From assembly GCA_002450255.1 (NCBI GenBank), contig DJYW01000064.1, forward strand, positions 1 through 8,653: a stretch of DNA of 8,653 nt, given 5' to 3'. This DNA is from Gammaproteobacteria bacterium UBA6968 (lineage in GTDB: Bacteria > Pseudomonadota > Gammaproteobacteria > Pseudomonadales > Azotimanducaceae). The notes under the pieces are model-generated. The model saw nothing but the letters and a program-made list of their open reading frames with translations, was not told where the DNA came from and did no database searches. The position numbers and the translations under genes are program-made. Positions 6,149-8,653 of the stretch are shown here, piece by piece (the stretch's first letter is position 1; each line of letters starts with the position of its first letter).

Positions 6149-6588
6149 AGACCGTCGCTTAGCTAGCTCGTCCGTTACATAACTCGGGTCGAAGTCGGAT
6201 AGATCTATTTGGCTCAGCAACAGGGTGACAAATATCCCGTGATAGCGGAAGCCAACAACCTTAGCGGCAGGGTGCTATTCTTTTCGGCGGGCGCGTTTCG
6301 CATGAGATCGGCAGGTTGCAGCCGGGACGCTCGTCGATGACTAATGCAGATTCGGAAGCAATTGCATTGCTGGATACGTCATTTAATGCTGGATGGCGGG
6401 CGGTTTAGGAACAATTGCGCCGACAAAGGTGGCTGGCGCTTGCCAGGTTGGATTAAAGGACAATTCAGGCATTGAGAAGCCCGCTTGCTCTGCATATAGG
6501 ATGCTGCTGAGAAAGCGGGCCACTGACCAGTGAGTGAACAAAATGCTGCGTTTGCGCACAAAGCTGCGCCAGTAAAATGCATCTGCCG
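6149..6588. other. gene-free region between the tRNA-Ala unit and the SPFH gene
   Basis: No convincing coding frame is present. A 67-codon minus frame (6582 to 6379) has no recognisable motif, no clear ribosome binding site and overlaps several stem-loops. Small repeats are visible: AGCAAT-tgc-ATTGCT (6357-6371), the direct repeat TGCTGGAT (6368-6375 and 6387-6394), CTGGC-gctt-GCCAG (6433-6446), and CACTG/CAGTG (6521-6532). None matches an element I know. Confidence 0.45.
6479..6520. repeat. 8-bp GC-rich inverted repeat downstream of the SPFH gene
   Basis: GCCCGCTT (6479-6486) and AAGCGGGC (6513-6520) are exact reverse complements over a 26-base loop, with a nested GCAT/ATGC pair (6492-6495, 6501-6504) around a 5-base loop. 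It lies about 70 bases beyond the SPFH stop in the minus-strand direction and could protect or help end that transcript, but the tail after the stem on the minus strand (TTCTCAATG) is not a real T-run. Confidence 0.4.
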
Positions 6589-7452
6589 CTACTTGCGGCC
6601 GATTGCTTCCAGGTTCAACAGCGGAAGTGCGCTATCACCGGTGACTTGAGGCAATGCGCCATTCCATTTCTCCGCAATCCGCAGTTGAATCAATTCCGGG
6701 TTATCTTTTAAAGCTTCTGCTTCGCGACGGATCGCTTCTGCACGCGCTCTTGATGCGGCTTCGATCTGGTAGGCTTCTGCATCCGCTGCTAACTCCCGCT
6801 CGGCTGCGGCAGCTTCTGCTTGAGTTACCCGGCGCAGTTTTTCGTTTTTCGCTTTCAGTGCTTCTTGTTCCGCCTTCACCTTTTCTTCAATCGCGCGATT
6901 AAACTCCGCCGAGAAATCGAAGTCGGTGATTGCCACATTGGCCAGGCTCAACGCACCTGTGACGCCTTTCTGTTCCAATGTGGTATTCACGAATTCTTCG
7001 ATCGCCTGCTGAATGTTGTTTTTGACTTGGGCTCTGCTTGTGACCAATTCCTCGGCGGTGTAACGCGCGGTTACTGCTTTGACTGATTCCATAATGGCTG
7101 GATTGATCAGAGTGCTCTCCACAATCGAGCGGGGACCAATTTTTTGGAAGGTCAGCGGCGTGACTTCGGCAGTAAGCGAGTACTGAACCGCAACTCGGGT
7201 TTGGACGACTTGTAAGTCCTTCGACGCGGCTCCTGCCTGGTTTTCGGCTTTACGAAGTCGTACATCGATTTGTTCAACTGTATCTAGAAAGGGTTTTTTA
7301 AAGTGAAAGCCTTCCTCCAGAGCCTCTGGTTGGACCGCACCCAATGTGCGCACGACGCCGACGCGTCCGCTATCGACTACGACAAAACTACTAAACAGGA
7401 GAAAGGTGCCTAACAGAACAACAATCCCGATGATAACGTTGGTGGTCTTCAT
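6589..7452 (-). CDS. prohibitin-like SPFH/Band 7 membrane protein
   Basis: This 287-residue protein belongs to the bacterial prohibitin/stomatin/flotillin/HflKC (SPFH) superfamily. One N-terminal membrane segment spans about residues 5-26, followed by a Band 7 domain (about 27-190, with VDSGRVGVVRTLG at its start). A long charged Ala/Glu-rich coiled coil runs over about 185-250, and the tail EKWNGALPQVTGD resembles the C-terminal KW-G-LP motif of prohibitins. Family members form large membrane-anchored rings or patches and modulate proteases such as FtsH; this role is inferred, and no FtsH or partner gene is adjacent. The ATG follows AAAGGA (7460-7465 on the plus coordinates) by seven bases, and that site touches a hairpin in the leader. 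It seems monocistronic, with no HflK-like partner. HflC is the main alternative label, but the absence of a paired hflK argues against it. Confidence 0.9.
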   Translation of the reverse strand: MKTTNVIIGIVVLLGTFLLFSSFVVVDSGRVGVVRTLGAVQPEALEEGFHFKKPFLDTVEQIDVRLRKAENQAGAASKDLQVVQTRVAVQYSLTAEVTPLTFQKIGPRSIVESTLINPAIMESVKAVTARYTAEELVTSRAQVKNNIQQAIEEFVNTTLEQKGVTGALSLANVAITDFDFSAEFNRAIEEKVKAEQEALKAKNEKLRRVTQAEAAAAERELAADAEAYQIEAASRARAEAIRREAEALKDNPELIQLRIAEKWNGALPQVTGDSALPLLNLEAIGRK

Positions 7453-7464
7453 TTAGTTTTCCTT

Positions 7465-7492
7465 TGTGGTTGGTTGTTAATACCAAACCACA
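7465..7492 (-). promoter_or_regulatory. leader hairpin adjoining the SPFH ribosome binding site
   Basis: TGTGGTT (7465-7471) pairs exactly with AACCACA (7486-7492); after one bulged base, GGT (7472-7474) pairs with ACC (7482-7484). In the minus-strand transcript the stem ends at the first base of the ribosome binding site AAAGGA. A hairpin this close could restrict or position ribosomes, or be an operator in DNA. No function is shown. Confidence 0.4.
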
Positions 7493-7768
7493 ACAAAGTT
7501 ACGGAAAAAAGACCCATCTACCGGATGCTTGGTTTGTGCTGTCGCGAAGCAGATTAAGTAAGGAAGAGAGCGAATGCTGTCGGTAGGTCACCCTAGAAAG
7601 ACCGGTAGCCCTGTCGCTGCGTGGCCTAAACCGGTGTTGCCTAAATTGGCATTGTTGTTATAAGGCGGTTTTTATTGACGTGCCCTATGTCGGATTACGC
7701 GACTCTTTCGGTCTGTTTCCAGCGTGCAGGGTAGCTATGATTCAATGGTGATTTATCGTCATTTAATT
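7493..7768. other. intergenic region between the carbonic anhydrase and SPFH genes
   Basis: No gene is supported. It must hold the 3' end of the carbonic anhydrase message and the promoter of the SPFH gene, but I cannot identify a convincing -35/-10 pair or intrinsic terminator on the minus strand. An imperfect 14-base direct repeat with a 15-base period is present: GTGGCCTAAACCGG (7621-7634) and GTTGCCTAAATTGG (7636-7649), 11 of 14 identical. ACCGGT also occurs twice nearby. Confidence 0.4.
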
Positions 7769-8518
7769 TTAGTGAAGAACCATCCGCGCGTTGCGCGGTT
7801 GTACAGGCCGATTGTTGTTCCCCATGACTTTCTGCAACCGTTCGATTTGAGCCGTGCTGCCAGCGAGTTGATTTTTCATGACTAGCCAGCGTACGCCCTC
7901 GCTACAGGGTGGGGTGGTTAAAGAACCGTTGAAGCGGAAGAACGTTTTATTCTTCGGTAGTAGGTCAGTTGGGCTGATTGAAGTAGCCATTTCAATCTGC
8001 TCTCCCGCTGCTGGAATGATGGCGATGAGCCGGTCTAGCGCCTCATTAGCCTCGCGGCCGCTTGTATAAAAAACCGCTATCACCGCCAATGCGCCCTCTG
8101 CGTTTTGATGCACAAAATGCGCCTCTAGCGGATACTGTTTGCCATTTAGCAGGTTCTCAGACGGCGTGTGCAGGTGCATTTGCAGTAATTCGAAGGACTC
8201 GCGATCGACGCTTACACTATTGTTGCCGACGAAGGACGCTTGCAGCGTATGCCCAATGTTGGAAAAGTTAGTGAGCTTCCCCTGATAACGCACTTCCAAA
8301 GGGTTTAAGTCAGACTGAATGGTTTCGCTGATGTCTATTGGTGACTGATTCATGCCCTGTTTGCACATCGGCGCTATGTTGTGCCAAGTGTCAGGACCAT
8401 TGTGTTTGGTGTATCCCCAGGTCGCGGCGAGAGCATTCCCTGCAAGACAAATTGAGAAACATGCCGTGAAAGCAGTGGAGATCAATTGACCCTTTTTAGG
8501 GTGTAATTTCGTGTTCAT
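7769..8518 (-). CDS. periplasmic alpha-carbonic anhydrase
   Basis: This zinc enzyme interconverts CO2 and bicarbonate, here exported to the periplasm. From the ATG at 8518 the protein has 249 residues and opens with a typical Sec signal peptide: basic KLHPKK, a hydrophobic stretch, and a cleavage site after ALA at residue 31. The open frame extends to a TTG at 8599, but those 27 residues are polar and would bury the signal peptide, so the ATG is preferred even though no good ribosome binding site precedes it. Zinc ligands are H115 and H117 (QMHLHTPSEN) and H134 (EAHFVH). H90 in NIGHT is the proton-shuttle position, E121 the gatekeeper, and T201-T202 in SLTTPPCSEG the active-site threonines. 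C52 and C205 fit the disulfide of secreted alpha enzymes. All catalytic residues are intact. It may help supply bicarbonate or dispose of CO2; no transporter is adjacent. Confidence 0.94.
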   Translation of the reverse strand: MNTKLHPKKGQLISTAFTACFSICLAGNALAATWGYTKHNGPDTWHNIAPMCKQGMNQSPIDISETIQSDLNPLEVRYQGKLTNFSNIGHTLQASFVGNNSVSVDRESFELLQMHLHTPSENLLNGKQYPLEAHFVHQNAEGALAVIAVFYTSGREANEALDRLIAIIPAAGEQIEMATSISPTDLLPKNKTFFRFNGSLTTPPCSEGVRWLVMKNQLAGSTAQIERLQKVMGNNNRPVQPRNARMVLH

Positions 8519-8606
8519 GCTGTCGTCTACTGTAGGTGGTGGTGTTGCTGAATCTAAGCGGTTGCGTTTGCTTGATCGATTGCAATGTCTGTGCAGCAAA
8601 AGCTAA

Positions 8607-8635
8607 CAGATAGAATCTAGGATTGACTATCTCAA
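8607..8635 (-). promoter_or_regulatory. possible carbonic anhydrase promoter
   Basis: On the minus strand TTGAGA (8635-8630, five of six -35 bases) is followed at 17 bp by TATCTG (8612-8607), a poor -10 lacking the final T. Transcription would start near 8600, giving a leader of about 80 bases before the ATG at 8518 and leaving the upstream TTG at 8599 at or next to the start of the message, which supports the shorter protein. Confidence 0.3.
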
Positions 8636-8637
8636 TC
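8621..8637. promoter_or_regulatory. palindrome GATTGA-N5-TCAATC over the possible -35 box
   Basis: GATTGA (8621-8626) and TCAATC (8632-8637) are exact reverse complements with a 5-base spacer, 17 bp in all. The right arm overlaps the candidate -35 box of the carbonic anhydrase gene, the position of many operators. No regulator gene is visible in the window. Confidence 0.35.
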
Positions 8638-8653
8638 TCGAATAACTAAGGCG

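Noticed and set aside
6379..6582. 67-codon minus-strand frame beyond the SPFH gene
   Set aside because: No family resemblance and no clear ribosome binding site, and it overlaps several inverted repeats.
6500..7500. HflK/HflC pair
   Set aside because: Only one SPFH gene is present, and its tail resembles prohibitins; no second Band 7 gene adjoins it.
8519..8599. N-terminal extension of the carbonic anhydrase from a TTG codon
   Set aside because: The 27 extra residues are polar and precede a textbook signal peptide; export would need the start at the ATG at 8518.

Overview
This window looks like ordinary chromosome from a gammaproteobacterium of moderate GC content, probably in the broad Pseudomonas/Cellvibrio/marine-gammaproteobacterial neighbourhood. 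The reasons are the protein types: a GluRS with a proteobacterial HVGT/KLSKR signature pair, a long GAPDH of the kind I associate with pseudomonads and relatives, and a tRNA-Ala(GGC) directly behind gltX. There is no transposase, integrase, phage gene, CRISPR array, toxin pair or recognisable defence gene, and I do not see an undescribed multi-gene system. The species-level guess is inference.

Layout, plus strand first. Positions 1-2387 hold a two-gene operon for a 2-oxoacid:ferredoxin oxidoreductase, probably the 2-oxoglutarate enzyme KorAB. Its alpha gene is cut by the left edge, and the two genes overlap by ATGA. A 316-base gap follows. It contains an unexplained stretch (2388-2612), a good -10 box (2613-2618) and a perfect 10-bp inverted repeat in the predicted 5' leader of the next gene. 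Positions 2704-4173 encode an unusual 489-residue GAPDH with an N-terminal extension of about 130 residues. A 202-base gap rich in small inverted and tandem repeats leads to gltX (4376-5881, glutamyl-tRNA synthetase). The gltX stop codon lies inside a consensus -35 box of a promoter for tRNA-Ala(GGC) (5921-5996), and a probable terminator hairpin follows at 6071-6087.

The right third is read on the minus strand. A 592-base region (5997-6588) has no convincing gene after the tRNA but does carry terminator-like and other stem-loops. A prohibitin-like SPFH/Band 7 membrane protein (7452 to 6589) is followed upstream by a 316-base gap, and then by a secreted alpha-carbonic anhydrase (8518 to 7769, start revised to an ATG that opens a signal peptide). 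A weak promoter with an overlapping palindrome sits at the right edge.

Functionally, the genes cover central carbon metabolism (KorAB, GAPDH), translation (GluRS, tRNA-Ala), membrane organisation (SPFH protein) and periplasmic CO2/bicarbonate interconversion (carbonic anhydrase). Apart from korAB they look like separate transcription units. The more interesting signals are in the untranslated regions: the GAPDH leader dyad, the 10-bp-periodic repeat and strong hairpin before gltX, the promoter fused to the gltX stop codon, and the hairpin touching the ribosome binding site of the SPFH gene.
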